Shown here: in pieces, positions 36,542 to 46,703 of the stretch
Layout: every line of letters starts with the position of its first letter
Numbering within the stretch: position 1 is the first letter of the stretch
Assembly: GCA_017521245.1 (NCBI GenBank)
Contig: JAFXDI010000018.1
Location: forward strand, 1 to 64,000
Length of the DNA: 64,000 nucleotides
Direction: 5' to 3'
From: Bacteroidales bacterium
GTDB taxonomy: Bacteria; Bacteroidota; Bacteroidia; Bacteroidales; G3-4614
Notes under the pieces: generated by a model
Seen by the model: the letters and a program-made list of their open reading frames with translations, nothing else
Databases searched by the model: none
Told to the model about the DNA's origin: nothing
Made by a program: the position numbers and the translations under genes

Positions 36542-39500
36542 TTACTTAACAACAACTTTGTTTACAGTTGAGTCAACTTTTACAATGTAAATGCCTTTGC
36601 TCATTTCAATAGTTGTTTTACCTGAAATAGTTTTATTTACAAGCATAACACCGGTTGTTGAATATACCTCAACTTGTGCATCATCATTGGCCTCAATGCA
36701 GATACCATCTTCTACTGCATATATTGAGATTGATTCTACTTCATTCTCTTCAATTCCAATTCCAACAGCAAATAAGGCTTTTATATGAACAGGGCCTGTA
36801 ACTGGCCACTCAATATCACCATATATGTTATAATTCTCCTCAAGATCAATAGGTTCTCCATTTATCTCTATAAATATATCACCCTTAATTGCGTATGGGA
36901 AAATATAAATATAAGAGTCGTACTCAAGGATATCATTTTGGTTATATTGTACACCCATAGGAGTCAATGGTAATTCAAGAGTTCCATTTTGTTCTGCCTC
37001 TTCATCGTATGAGTCAGATGACCACACTTCAATATATCCTTCACCCCAAGCATCTGTATCTACTTCGTAGGTCAATTTACAGATAGGATCGCCATATACT
37101 GCACTAATTGTAGTAGCCGATGTTACAGTTGTTGTATAACTATGGTTTGTGATATACTCATCGTAAACATTAGTTCCATTAACAAGAAGTTCGTAAAGTT
37201 GATTTCCTGTACTCTCTTTTACTGTGATTGTAATCTCCTCACCATTTTTAACCTTACTTCCACTTGCAACAGTGTTATCACCTTGTTTTACAGTAATAGT
37301 ACCTCCTGCAACTTGATTAATGGTTACTATGTGAGCCAAATCAAAGTTTGCGACATAGGTAACATCCTCTGTTACTGTTACCACAAATGGGTTTTCAGTG
37401 CTTACTTGCTCTCCGTCTTTTGACCAATAAGCAAAAATATGAGAGTCATCAGCAGTAGCAGTAAGAGTTGATGTCTTGTTCTCAAATACATTCTCTGGTG
37501 AAGCAGTTGCTGTTCCTCCCTCTGCTGCTGTTGCAGTTACAGTATATGTTGGAGGAGCATCGCCTACGTTAAACATAAAGTCGTAGTATCCACCTTGAGT
37601 ATATTCATCACAAGCTCCATCATAAATATCCATTCCCGCAGCATAGAATACACGCATCAAATACTCACCTTTAGGAGCATCGGCAGAGATTGTAAACTCT
37701 TGTGAGATAGGAGTAGTACGATTACGCTCAGCATCAGCATATATAAGCTCTGATTCATCAAGAGTGTAGTCTCCGTTTAAGTCAACAAATATGCGAGTCC
37801 AGCCCCAAACAGTATTTTTGTCTGTAATATTCAATGTAATAGTTTGTCCTGCAAATGTAGTAAACAAGTTCTTAACTCGTTTAGTATAACCATTAACATT
37901 AGCATCACCTGCAGGGTTAGTCCAGTTTGCATCAACCGAAGCACCCTCTGTCGTAAGAGTAACAATTTGTCCAACATAATTAGTAGATGTACCTTGAGTT
38001 GTGTGATTAGGTTTACAATACATCATCAAGTCAAAGTTTGCACAGAAAGTCTTATCGCCCTCTTCGTTATCAATAAATGTAGCTGATTCTGAAATTAAAT
38101 TACCCTCTTCATCTGTCCAATTAACAAACTCATAGTTAGCATTAGGGGTTGCAATAAGTGTTATTTGACCTTCGGCAGTAACTCCTCCTACCACATCATT
38201 AGCTGTAACCGTACCTCCTTCAGCAGGATTTGCAATAACATTAATAGTACGTTCAGCAACAGGATCAGCCTCTTTACCAAATACCTTAAACTCTGTCATT
38301 TGGAACCAGTATTGAGAGTCGTTTGTTGAAATTCTCAAACGAACATAACGAGCTTCACTACCTTCGGCATTACAGATATAACGTTTAACATTTGAAGAAC
38401 CTTCTGTAACATTTGAAATATTTGATTTTGTAAAAGTAGCAACAGAACTCCATGAACCATCTGCTCCGTTTAACGAAGTTTCAATAGTAGCCCCTGTTGG
38501 TTGGTCGCCATCAGCAAAGTATAAAGCAATCTCATCAACATTGTAAAGGTTACCCAAGTCTACCATTATATATTTATTAATATATTGAGGACCATCAGAC
38601 CAGAATTTAGATGTATAACTTCCGTCAATAAGATTTGTGACATAGTATGTTTGATAAGCCGAGAAGTTAGTTGTTATATCAGCAATCTCAATTTGAGCCA
38701 ATCTCTCTTCTGCAACTTCAAAATTAGCAACCAATTCTAAATCCTCTGTTACATTAATAGTGTATGGGTTCATAGTTGAAACAGTAGAACCATCTTTAGT
38801 CCAGCCAATAAACTCATAACCTTCGGCAGCCTCAGCAGTGAAAGTTACAGCTGTTCCTGCAACAACATCAGTAGCCGATACAGTAGCAGTGCCAAATTCT
38901 GCATTATTTACACTTGCAGTAATTGAATATGTTTGTGCTTGAGAACCCTCTGTAACATTAATTCCAAAGTTGTGCATTGAACCAGCATAACCAATAACAC
39001 CAGTTCCGTGAGTACCACACATAGGAGTATCCTCATTCCACGATGTAGCACAATCTACACCATCAGAGATTATACGAACCATTGAAAGACCTAATGCTGC
39101 ATTTGAAGGAACAGCAATTGTGATAGAACCCTCATCTTCGTTTCCTCCAACACGACCTTCACCGGCATAAACCGCTCTTACATCTTCAAAATCTCCATCA
39201 CGATTCCAGTCAAAACCAATCCAAACGTTTTTGCTCCATGCTCCATTAGTAAATGAGAAAGTAATCTCTTCTCCTTGAGCAGCACTAAATTGTTTGCTCT
39301 CTTGCAAACGGTTGAATGTAGTTGTAGTTGCACTTTGAGTAAGAACCTCGCTACCAGCAACAGAAATAGATAAACCTTGTAAAGAGTGAGAGTGAACGTT
39401 ATCAACGTTGCTTATCTCGCAATTCTCATTGGTTTTCGAGGTTATATCGCAATACCCTTCAGGGAACTCATTAGCAGGAGTTATATCTCCAGTTGCAGTA

Positions 39501-41473
39501 TATGTAACTGATGTTGAGGTACTCATTAATCTTATACCCTCTTGTGCTGCCACTTTAATCTCGTAATCTCCTGCAGTGTTAGGAGTAAATTTAATTTGTC
39601 CGTTAACTGCTTTTTCTGACTCCTCAGTTGGCTGCTCTCCATTAATAGTATAATATAAGTTGTGCCATTCAGGAGCATTAACATTTACAGTAACCTCTGA
39701 TCCGGTAGCCACGTTACCACCTTCCGAAGTGATAGTAGGAGCAACAGTTACAGCCTCCTCAGAGTGAGTTACAGTACGATATGAGATGTATGGAGTTAAA
39801 TCCTTTTTAACGGTAATTCCATTAGCATAAGCATCACCAGAATCATCTCCGTAGTTTTTCATCTTCAACTCAACACGGTCAGTATATACATATACCATTA
39901 GGGCTTGTATAATACGACGGTCGGCCAATTGTCCATTTTCAAATGAGTTCTCGTAGTAACGCATCGATCCCATAAATGCCGAGAAGAAACTCTTCTCAAC
40001 AGAAGTTGCATCAGGCTCTTCAGTCTCAACGCTCTTGTCAACAAAAGTCCACATTATATCAGCATCACCACTATATGTAATAGTAGAGTTAGATATAGTT
40101 ACTTGAGTACCAATCATACGTTGGCCTGTAGAATTTCCTGAATATAACTCATCAGTCAAAGCATAATATAAACCACTCTTTTCTCCAACCATCAAGTAAG
40201 TTTTTCCACTTGTAATTGTAGTTACTTGAGTAGCAGTAATATTTGAAGCAGTTGGGTCGGCAACCTCAAATATACGAATTTGCTGACTGCTTGCAGTGTT
40301 ATCAGTATTACCAGAGAAACGACCATTAGAACCACAGTGAACATACGATTGAGTACCAGTATCATCAGTTGTGGCATTTGATAAATGGAACACAAAAGCA
40401 CCACTTGTTACTGTAGATGGAGTTATAGTTGCATCCGATGATTGAGTATCGGTAGTAGCAAGGTTAAAAGTGTTGTATCCCAAATATTTTGAAGTGGTGT
40501 AATTTTGAATAGAGTAAAGAGGTGTAGATGTGCTTGAGTCAGTACCACCTGAACTTGTACCAGTCCATTTATTACCATCAGTACCATATACTGTAACACG
40601 CTCATCTGTTGAAGTGCGGATATATGCCGAGTCAGTTCCGTGGTCGTGACCATACAACATTATAAGATTAGGATATTTCGCTAATGTATTCTTCAACTTT
40701 ACAGCAAATTCAGGTGTAGTTGAAGAGTATCGGTCCATACCTTTGTTTTTGTTACTTAATCTGTTTGAGTCAGAGAATGGAATGTGAACAAGGAAGAATA
40801 CTGTTTTGTCTTTGTCTGTTGCATAAATCTCCTCAAGTTTGTTGGCAACCCAATCCACAGACTCAACCGAGTATGCGTATGATGAAGCAGTTTCAAATAG
40901 GTATTTACCACCATTCAATACAACAAAGTCAAAACCATTTACCACATAGTGATATGCAGCCAAAAGTTCAAATCCCTCGCCAGTTCCGTTTATTGCTGTT
41001 TCATAGAAACAATCCTCAGCAGGCAACGCACCTATATCAGTTTTCATTGGAACATCATAGTAGTCACCAGCATTGTAAGGTTTAGGAATAGCATCGTAGT
41101 TTGCAACCTCATACTCGTGGTTACCATTAACATAGATAACAGGAGTTTTTGTGCCGTTAAATGCTCCACGTGAAGCCTCAATTAGCAAATCTTTTGTTAC
41201 TTGCCAACTTGATTGGGGAATTGTGTTGTTACTTGTGTAGTCTCCTCCAAGAACTATCAAATCAACATTCTCTTCAGTTTTTATCTTGCTAAGAGTTTTT
41301 GTTGCAGACTCACGAATACGAATGTTGTTGGGGTCTGTAATAAAGTCTTGTTGAGCGTGTAGGTCAGATACACAAGCAAATGAGAATATAGGCTCCTCTT
41401 GTGCCTGAACATTCTCAAAAGGAATTAATGTCAATAATGACATAAAAATTCCCAAAAGTAAAAATCTCTTCAT
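36542..41473 (-). CDS. Giant secreted metallophosphatase with GEVED, F5/8C and T9SS domains
   Basis: 1643 aa. Signal peptide 1-24, then a calcineurin-like metallophosphatase domain (about 28-300) with ACVSDLHAQ (DxH), LGGDYT (GDxx), VNGNHEYE (GNHE), LVHIPF and YGHDHG (GHxH); all five metal motifs are present. A chitobiase-like beta domain (YYTINGEQPT), a GEVED module (IGFDWNRDGDFEDV), an InlB-type repeat (GYEFIGWTKDGS), an F5/8C-like module (KFWSDGPQYINKYIMVDLG), a second GEVED (IFVDLNGDYTLDESEL), more Ig-like repeats, and a T9SS C-terminal domain (GVMLVNKT, GIYIVKV, NKVVVK) follow. Phosphoesterase substrate is unknown; surface location is predicted. Confidence 0.9.
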   Translation of the reverse strand: MKRFLLLGIFMSLLTLIPFENVQAQEEPIFSFACVSDLHAQQDFITDPNNIRIRESATKTLSKIKTEENVDLIVLGGDYTSNNTIPQSSWQVTKDLLIEASRGAFNGTKTPVIYVNGNHEYEVANYDAIPKPYNAGDYYDVPMKTDIGALPAEDCFYETAINGTGEGFELLAAYHYVVNGFDFVVLNGGKYLFETASSYAYSVESVDWVANKLEEIYATDKDKTVFFLVHIPFSDSNRLSNKNKGMDRYSSTTPEFAVKLKNTLAKYPNLIMLYGHDHGTDSAYIRTSTDERVTVYGTDGNKWTGTSSGGTDSSTSTPLYSIQNYTTSKYLGYNTFNLATTDTQSSDATITPSTVTSGAFVFHLSNATTDDTGTQSYVHCGSNGRFSGNTDNTASSQQIRIFEVADPTASNITATQVTTITSGKTYLMVGEKSGLYYALTDELYSGNSTGQRMIGTQVTISNSTITYSGDADIMWTFVDKSVETEEPDATSVEKSFFSAFMGSMRYYENSFENGQLADRRIIQALMVYVYTDRVELKMKNYGDDSGDAYANGITVKKDLTPYISYRTVTHSEEAVTVAPTITSEGGNVATGSEVTVNVNAPEWHNLYYTINGEQPTEESEKAVNGQIKFTPNTAGDYEIKVAAQEGIRLMSTSTSVTYTATGDITPANEFPEGYCDITSKTNENCEISNVDNVHSHSLQGLSISVAGSEVLTQSATTTTFNRLQESKQFSAAQGEEITFSFTNGAWSKNVWIGFDWNRDGDFEDVRAVYAGEGRVGGNEDEGSITIAVPSNAALGLSMVRIISDGVDCATSWNEDTPMCGTHGTGVIGYAGSMHNFGINVTEGSQAQTYSITASVNNAEFGTATVSATDVVAGTAVTFTAEAAEGYEFIGWTKDGSTVSTMNPYTINVTEDLELVANFEVAEERLAQIEIADITTNFSAYQTYYVTNLIDGSYTSKFWSDGPQYINKYIMVDLGNLYNVDEIALYFADGDQPTGATIETSLNGADGSWSSVATFTKSNISNVTEGSSNVKRYICNAEGSEARYVRLRISTNDSQYWFQMTEFKVFGKEADPVAERTINVIANPAEGGTVTANDVVGGVTAEGQITLIATPNANYEFVNWTDEEGNLISESATFIDNEEGDKTFCANFDLMMYCKPNHTTQGTSTNYVGQIVTLTTEGASVDANWTNPAGDANVNGYTKRVKNLFTTFAGQTITLNITDKNTVWGWTRIFVDLNGDYTLDESELIYADAERNRTTPISQEFTISADAPKGEYLMRVFYAAGMDIYDGACDEYTQGGYYDFMFNVGDAPPTYTVTATAAEGGTATASPENVFENKTSTLTATADDSHIFAYWSKDGEQVSTENPFVVTVTEDVTYVANFDLAHIVTINQVAGGTITVKQGDNTVASGSKVKNGEEITITVKESTGNQLYELLVNGTNVYDEYITNHSYTTTVTSATTISAVYGDPICKLTYEVDTDAWGEGYIEVWSSDSYDEEAEQNGTLELPLTPMGVQYNQNDILEYDSYIYIFPYAIKGDIFIEINGEPIDLEENYNIYGDIEWPVTGPVHIKALFAVGIGIEENEVESISIYAVEDGICIEANDDAQVEVYSTTGVMLVNKTISGKTTIEMSKGIYIVKVDSTVNKVVVK

Positions 41474-41628
41474 GTTAATTATTAATTGGTTAAAATTGTG
41501 GTTATTTTTCTTAAACTATCTATTTTGCAGATATAAAAGATTTGCAAAAATATATAAAATATATGAAAGCATATTTGTTGTTTACCTAAAATCTTTGAAT
41601 AAATAATTTAAAGAAGTTGGTATTATAA

Positions 41629-41670
41629 AAAGAGAGAGTATATCAAAAAATTCCGATATACTCTCTCTTA
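41629..41670 (-). terminator. Terminator of tmRNA
   Basis: AAGAGAGAGTATATC pairs with GATATACTCTCTCTT; on the minus strand it is followed by a T run. It sits 10 bp past the tmRNA 3' end. Confidence 0.9.
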
Positions 41671-41679
41671 TAATGTTTG

Positions 41680-42076
41680 TGGAGCTGGAGGGGATTGAAC
41701 CCTCGTCCATACAGGGAAACAATAGGCTTTCTACATGCTTATCTTTGCTTAAATTGTAGGGTACAGACAAGACCAAAGCTACCAATCATATACCTTAGCC
41801 TTTAAGATTTCATTTGAGGTGCAAGGCTCACCACAAACTATTTCCGATATAATAGCACCGCTTAAGGGGATAGCTTCGGAACAACAGCATCCGAGCGATG
41901 TCTTGTTTCACTACCTTGTAGCGAAATTAAGCCAATCTACTGTACTTCGATTAGGCAGCAAGAGCGTAGTTATTCTCGCCAGTTATAATTTCAAAGGCTC
42001 AGATTAAAGAGCAAACCTAAGGAGGCTCTGCATGCTTACATATCACTTCTGCCCGCTGTCAAATCCAGTCAGCCCC
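41680..42076 (-). ncRNA. ssrA: Transfer-messenger RNA (tmRNA), ssrA
   Basis: The 5' GGGGCTG pairs with 3' CAGCTCC (one G-U) to form the tRNA-like acceptor stem, and GGTTCAATCCCCTCC at the 3' side is the T arm. The CCA is not encoded. The open reading frame for the tag is at 41951-41980 on the minus strand and reads GENNYALAA, then TAA. The C-terminal ALAA is the degradation signal for ClpXP. About 397 nt, normal for one-piece tmRNA. It rescues stalled ribosomes. Confidence 0.97.
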
Positions 42077-42206
42077 GCATTGTATATGTTCATTTCATTG
42101 TGCAATTAACATCGCTATGTCAATTGGGGATGCAAAGATATAATAAAATTTCTTATCCCAACAATAGTTGACAATTAAAACTCATTAAATTAGAAAATCC
42201 CTAATT

Positions 42207-42240
42207 AAAGAACTTATGTTCTTTGATTTTGCTCCTACTC
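42207..42240. repeat. Dispersed hairpin element, copy 2
   Basis: AAAGAAC, TTAT loop, GTTCTTT (perfect 7-bp stem), then GATTTTGCTC. Relative to copies 1 and 3 (AAGAAAC/GTTTCT) the stem sequence differs on both sides but stays paired. It is 70 bp past the stop of the BASS transporter gene. Confidence 0.7.
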
Positions 42241-42310
42241 TGCAAAGTTTAAATATTCTTATTTTGCTCTCGCTTTTTTGCAGAATTTTTAATTGATGCA
42301 AAGCAATTAA

Positions 42311-43261
42311 CTAACAACTCCTCTTCCTATACAACTGCCAACTGTTGAAAATGTTTTGCCAAAGAACGTAACTGCCAGGGGCAACAGAAGAGAGGGGGTT
42401 AAGATAGGTGCAGGCTAACCAAATGGCGAGGACGGTGTTTTTTTGTCCTATTGCTTGTCCTGCACTAATTTGGCTATTGTACTTGCTTCCAATATATCTG
42501 CCAAAGGCAAATTGAATGACACAGGTAACGAGTCCTGCAAATGCAACGGATAGTTTAATTATTGCATCAGCATCGCTGTTTGCTATCCATCGTATTGTTT
42601 GAGAAGTTACTATTGCCAATGCAATAGCCCATATATAAAATGAATATCCGCTATATTTTAATAATTGTGAGTGTACTCTCTTAAAGTATTTGCGTAATAC
42701 CATTGCCAATATAAATGGTATTATAAGCAGAGGAAATACTTTACTCAATATTTTGCTAAATGCTGGTAAAAACGATAACCCTTCGTGAGGTTCAACAAGA
42801 GGGAAGAGGAGGGGTATGATAATTGCTGCCACAATATTTATAATCATTGTGTATGTAACCAATTGACCGGCGTTGCCTCCAAGTTTGCTTGTAATAACCA
42901 CAGCAGCGGTTGCAGTGGGGCAAATAAGGCATATCATAGCACCTTGCAGTACAATGTTTATCTCCCAACTAAAAATATCCCAAATCAAAAGCAGTGCAAT
43001 AATTGTACAACTTACACTCTGAAACATTGCAAGTATCATGTGCCACTTATTTGGTATTAACTCTTTGGGATTAGCTTTACAGAACGATAGCAAAAGTTGA
43101 ATAAATATAAGAGTAGGCATAAGAACTTCCACTGCACTATTAGCCATAGGTTTTAGTGGAGCCATAAACTCTGCTTTTGCAAACAGAAGATACATTCCTG
43201 TACCAACAATCATAGCAATAGGCAGAGTCCAATTTTTTATAAATCTTATAATCCTATCCAT
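42311..43261 (-). CDS. BASS-family (bile acid:sodium symporter-like) transporter
   Basis: 316 aa, about 9-10 membrane segments. The CPTATAAVVITSKLGGNAGQLVTYT stretch, SAGQAIGQKNTVLAIWLA and a second crossover helix are family-specific. Relatives carry bile acids, pantoate or other organic anions with sodium; substrate here is not deducible. Monocistronic by context. Confidence 0.88.
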   Translation of the reverse strand: MDRIIRFIKNWTLPIAMIVGTGMYLLFAKAEFMAPLKPMANSAVEVLMPTLIFIQLLLSFCKANPKELIPNKWHMILAMFQSVSCTIIALLLIWDIFSWEINIVLQGAMICLICPTATAAVVITSKLGGNAGQLVTYTMIINIVAAIIIPLLFPLVEPHEGLSFLPAFSKILSKVFPLLIIPFILAMVLRKYFKRVHSQLLKYSGYSFYIWAIALAIVTSQTIRWIANSDADAIIKLSVAFAGLVTCVIQFAFGRYIGSKYNSQISAGQAIGQKNTVLAIWLACTYLNPLSSVAPGSYVLWQNIFNSWQLYRKRSC

Positions 43262-43356
43262 CTTGAGTAGTATCTCTTAAAAACGAAAGAGAATGATGCA
43301 AAATTAATTTTGACTCACTCTCTTTCTAATACATTGTATTATAGTCGTTCTAACAA

Positions 43357-44073
43357 CTAATCTTCTTTCATATTATGGAATACGTTTTGAACATCATCAT
43401 CTTCTTCAAAACGCTCAATAAGTTTCTCAATAACCTCGCGTTGTTCGTCAGTAACCTCTTTAGTGTCGTTAGGAATTCTCTCAAACTCTGCGCTCTCAAT
43501 TTCAAAACCGTTGTCCTCTAAATATTTTTGAATATTGTTGAACTCCTCAAAAGGTCCGTAAATCATTATTGAACCTTCATCGCTATCCATCTCATCAACA
43601 CCAAAGTCGATAAGTTCAAGTTCAAGTTCATCCATCTCAACACCCTCTTTCTCTTTTACTTTGAAAACACTCTTGTGTTCAAACAAGAAAGAAAGAGAAC
43701 CAGATGTACCAAGAGAACCTCCTGCTTTGTTAAAGTAACTGCGAACATTAGCAACTGTACGAGTAGTGTTGTCTGTTGCAGTCTCAACAACTATTGCAAC
43801 ACCAAAAGGAGCATATCCCTCATATACAACCTCTTTATAGTTGCCCTCATCTTTAGATATTGCTTTTTTAATAGCACGTTCAACATTCTCTTTAGGCATA
43901 TTTGCAGCCTTTGCATTTTGTATTAATGCACGAAGGCGTGAGTTGGCATCCGGATCAGGACCACCTGCTTTAACAGCCATAGTAATCTCTTTTCCAATTT
44001 TGGTAAATGTTCTTGACATATTACCCCAACGTTTCATTTTTCGTGCTTTTCTGTATTCAAACGCTCTTCCCAT
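43357..44073 (-). CDS. YebC/PmpR-family transcriptional regulator/translation factor
   Basis: 238 aa. MGRAFEYRKARKMKRWGNMSRTFTKIGKEI, MPKENVERAIKKA and the GYAPFGVAIVVE motif are conserved through the family. It was described as a DNA-binding regulator and more recently as a factor that relieves ribosome stalling at proline tracts; either role is possible. It lies 20 bp downstream of pheT. Confidence 0.93.
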   Translation of the reverse strand: MGRAFEYRKARKMKRWGNMSRTFTKIGKEITMAVKAGGPDPDANSRLRALIQNAKAANMPKENVERAIKKAISKDEGNYKEVVYEGYAPFGVAIVVETATDNTTRTVANVRSYFNKAGGSLGTSGSLSFLFEHKSVFKVKEKEGVEMDELELELIDFGVDEMDSDEGSIMIYGPFEEFNNIQKYLEDNGFEIESAEFERIPNDTKEVTDEQREVIEKLIERFEEDDDVQNVFHNMKED

Positions 44074-44093
44074 AGTAGTATTTAATTTAATAT

Positions 44094-46559
44094 TTATCTT
44101 AGTTTGGCACCAACTTTGTTTTCAAGGTTGGTAATTATTTTATTCATTACAGCATCAATTTGTTTGTCAGCAAGAGTCTTTTCAGTGTCTTGCAATATAA
44201 ATGAAACTGCATACGATTTTTTGCCTGCTTCAAGGTTTTTACCCTCATATACATCAAACAACGAAACCTCTTTCAAAAGTTTGCGTTCGCTTTCACGAGC
44301 AATCTTTTCAATCTCGCAGAACTTAACCGAAGCATCTACAAGTAGAGCAAGGTCGCGTTTTACGGGAGGGAATTTTGAAAGTTCGCTATAAGTTGTCTTT
44401 GTTTTAACGCTCTCTTTGCACAACATAGCAAAGTTGAACTCAGCAAAATAGACCTCGTTGTCAATATCAAATTTGCGAAGAATATTTTTACTTACTATAC
44501 CTGCTTTACCAAACTCTTTACCTCCTCGAGTTTTATAAACAAGAACAGCAGAGAAAATATCATCGCTTGTTTGCTCGGTAGTATATTTACCGCTTGTCAT
44601 ACCAAGACGAGTTAAAACATTCTCAACATATCCTTTAAGCATAAAGAATGATGTTTGAATATCTTTTTGAGCCCAACTGTTAGCAACCTCATAACCTGTT
44701 AGCCACATACCAAGTCGGTAGTTTTCAGAGTAGGGGGCAAGAACTCCTTTCTCCATATCAGCCTCAGGGTTGTATGAGTAGCAATTACCAAACTCATAGA
44801 ATTTAAGATCTCCGTTACGGCGGTTAATGTTGTAAGCAACACTCTCCAATCCACCAAATAATAGAGTTTGACGCATAACGCCAAGATCAGAACTCAATGG
44901 GTTCATAACCTTAACGCAGTTGCTTTCGGGGTATGAAGTTAAATCTTTATAGTAACTTGTTTTTGTTAGAGAGTTATTCAAAATCTCGTTAAAACCACAA
45001 CCTGTAAGTTCGTTGGCAATAGTGTTGTATCTGATGTGTTGCTCATCAGCAACAGATTTATTTGATAGGTTTGAGTGAACACTCTCGGTTATCTCAACAT
45101 TGTTATAACCATATATTCTTAGAATATCCTCAATAACATCGCAGTCGCGGCGAACATCAACGCGATATGTAGGAACTTTCAATTCCAATACGCCATTCTC
45201 CTCGCTTACAATCTCAATTTCAAGAGAAGATAAAATCTCTTTTACAACACTCTCCTCAATCTCTTTACCAATTAAAGAATTTATGCGATTGTAACTTAAT
45301 GTTACAGGATAAGTCTCAACTTTATCAGGATATATATCTATAATATCACCAACAATCTCACCCCCTGCAAGTTCTTTAATAAGCATTGCCGCACGTTTTA
45401 GAACATATACAGTTGTATTTGGGTCAATACCACGCTCAAAGCGGAATGAAGCGTCTGTATTCAATCCATGTCTGCGAGCGCTCTTTCTAATCCATGTTGG
45501 ATTAAAATATGCCGATTCAAGGAATACATCAGTTGTTGCCTCTGTAACACCAGATTTCAAACCTCCAAATACACCAGCAATACACATACCCTCGTTTTGG
45601 TTGCAAATCATCAAATCTTTTTCCGATAGTTTGCGTTCAACACCATCAAGAGTTACAAACGGAGTACTTTCTGCAAGAGTTTTAACTATCACTGTACCAC
45701 CAGTAATCTCATTTACATCAAAGCAGTGTAGAGGTTGTCCTGTTTCGTGAAGAATATAGTTTGTTATATCTACTATATTGTTAATTGGACGCACTCCAAT
45801 AGCATTCAAGCGTTGTTTCATCCAATCAGGGCTCTCTTTTACCGTAACTCCTTTAATTGTCAATCCAGCATAACGTGGAGCAGCCTCAGAGTTCTCAACA
45901 ACAACCTTGACAGCATCGCCATTAACGTTGTCAATAGCAAAATCATCAACCGAAGGTTTTGTTAAAGAGTAGTTATATCCGTTACGTTTTAGGTATGCAG
46001 CAAGGTCTCTGGCAACACCATAGTGCGAAGCAGCATCAATTCTGTTAGGAGTGATATCAACTTCAATAACATAGTCGCTCTTAATACCAAAGTAATCTGC
46101 TGCAGGAGTTCCTGGAGTAGGAGTGTCTTTAAGAACTATAATACCATCGTGGCTTGTTCCAATCCCAATCTCATCTTCGGCACAAATCATACCAAATGAT
46201 TCAACGCCTCTAATTTTTGATTTCTTAATAGTAAAACTCTCCTCGCCATCATATAAAACAGTACCAACAGTAGCAACAATAACATATTGACCTGCATCTA
46301 CATTAGGAGCACCACATACAATTTGAACAGGTTCGCCAGTACCAAGATCGCATGTTGTGATATGAAGGTGATCTGAATTTGGGTGTTCAACGCAAGTCAA
46401 AACTTTACCAGTAACAATACCTTTAAGTCCACCTTTAATTGATTGAACCTCTTCAACTCCGCCTGTTTCAAGACCTATCGATGTTAAAGCATCGGCAGTT
46501 TGTTGAGGATCTAACGGAAGCTCAATAAACTCTTTGAGCCAATTGTAAGATATATTCAT
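44094..46559 (-). CDS. pheT: Phenylalanyl-tRNA synthetase beta subunit
   Basis: 821 aa. N-terminal EMAP-II-like tRNA-binding domain (LTCVEHPNSDHLHITTCDLG), B3/4 editing domain, B5 DNA-binding-like domain and C-terminal FDX-ACB anticodon-binding domain (SKFPPVKRDLALLVDASV). Full length for bacterial PheT. pheS is not adjacent here and must lie elsewhere. Confidence 0.96.
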   Translation of the reverse strand: MNISYNWLKEFIELPLDPQQTADALTSIGLETGGVEEVQSIKGGLKGIVTGKVLTCVEHPNSDHLHITTCDLGTGEPVQIVCGAPNVDAGQYVIVATVGTVLYDGEESFTIKKSKIRGVESFGMICAEDEIGIGTSHDGIIVLKDTPTPGTPAADYFGIKSDYVIEVDITPNRIDAASHYGVARDLAAYLKRNGYNYSLTKPSVDDFAIDNVNGDAVKVVVENSEAAPRYAGLTIKGVTVKESPDWMKQRLNAIGVRPINNIVDITNYILHETGQPLHCFDVNEITGGTVIVKTLAESTPFVTLDGVERKLSEKDLMICNQNEGMCIAGVFGGLKSGVTEATTDVFLESAYFNPTWIRKSARRHGLNTDASFRFERGIDPNTTVYVLKRAAMLIKELAGGEIVGDIIDIYPDKVETYPVTLSYNRINSLIGKEIEESVVKEILSSLEIEIVSEENGVLELKVPTYRVDVRRDCDVIEDILRIYGYNNVEITESVHSNLSNKSVADEQHIRYNTIANELTGCGFNEILNNSLTKTSYYKDLTSYPESNCVKVMNPLSSDLGVMRQTLLFGGLESVAYNINRRNGDLKFYEFGNCYSYNPEADMEKGVLAPYSENYRLGMWLTGYEVANSWAQKDIQTSFFMLKGYVENVLTRLGMTSGKYTTEQTSDDIFSAVLVYKTRGGKEFGKAGIVSKNILRKFDIDNEVYFAEFNFAMLCKESVKTKTTYSELSKFPPVKRDLALLVDASVKFCEIEKIARESERKLLKEVSLFDVYEGKNLEAGKKSYAVSFILQDTEKTLADKQIDAVMNKIITNLENKVGAKLR

Positions 46560-46642
46560 AGTAAATTATAAATTCTTCTTTGACGTAATTTTTACGTGCT
46601 AATTTTTAAACGACTGCAAAAATAATAATTTTATTTTGCTTT

Positions 46643-46678
46643 AAGAAACATTTGTTTCTCGATTTTGCTCAATCACTC
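46643..46678. repeat. Dispersed hairpin element, copy 3
   Basis: AAGAAAC, ATTT loop, GTTTCTC, then GATTTTGCTC. It lies 26 bp past the stop of the pseudouridine synthase gene. Confidence 0.7.
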
Positions 46679-46703
46679 TATTATTAAACCAAAATTTGAT
46701 TAG

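Noticed and set aside
41582-41785. 67-codon ORF over the tmRNA 3' end
   Set aside because: Lies in the tmRNA gene and its terminator.
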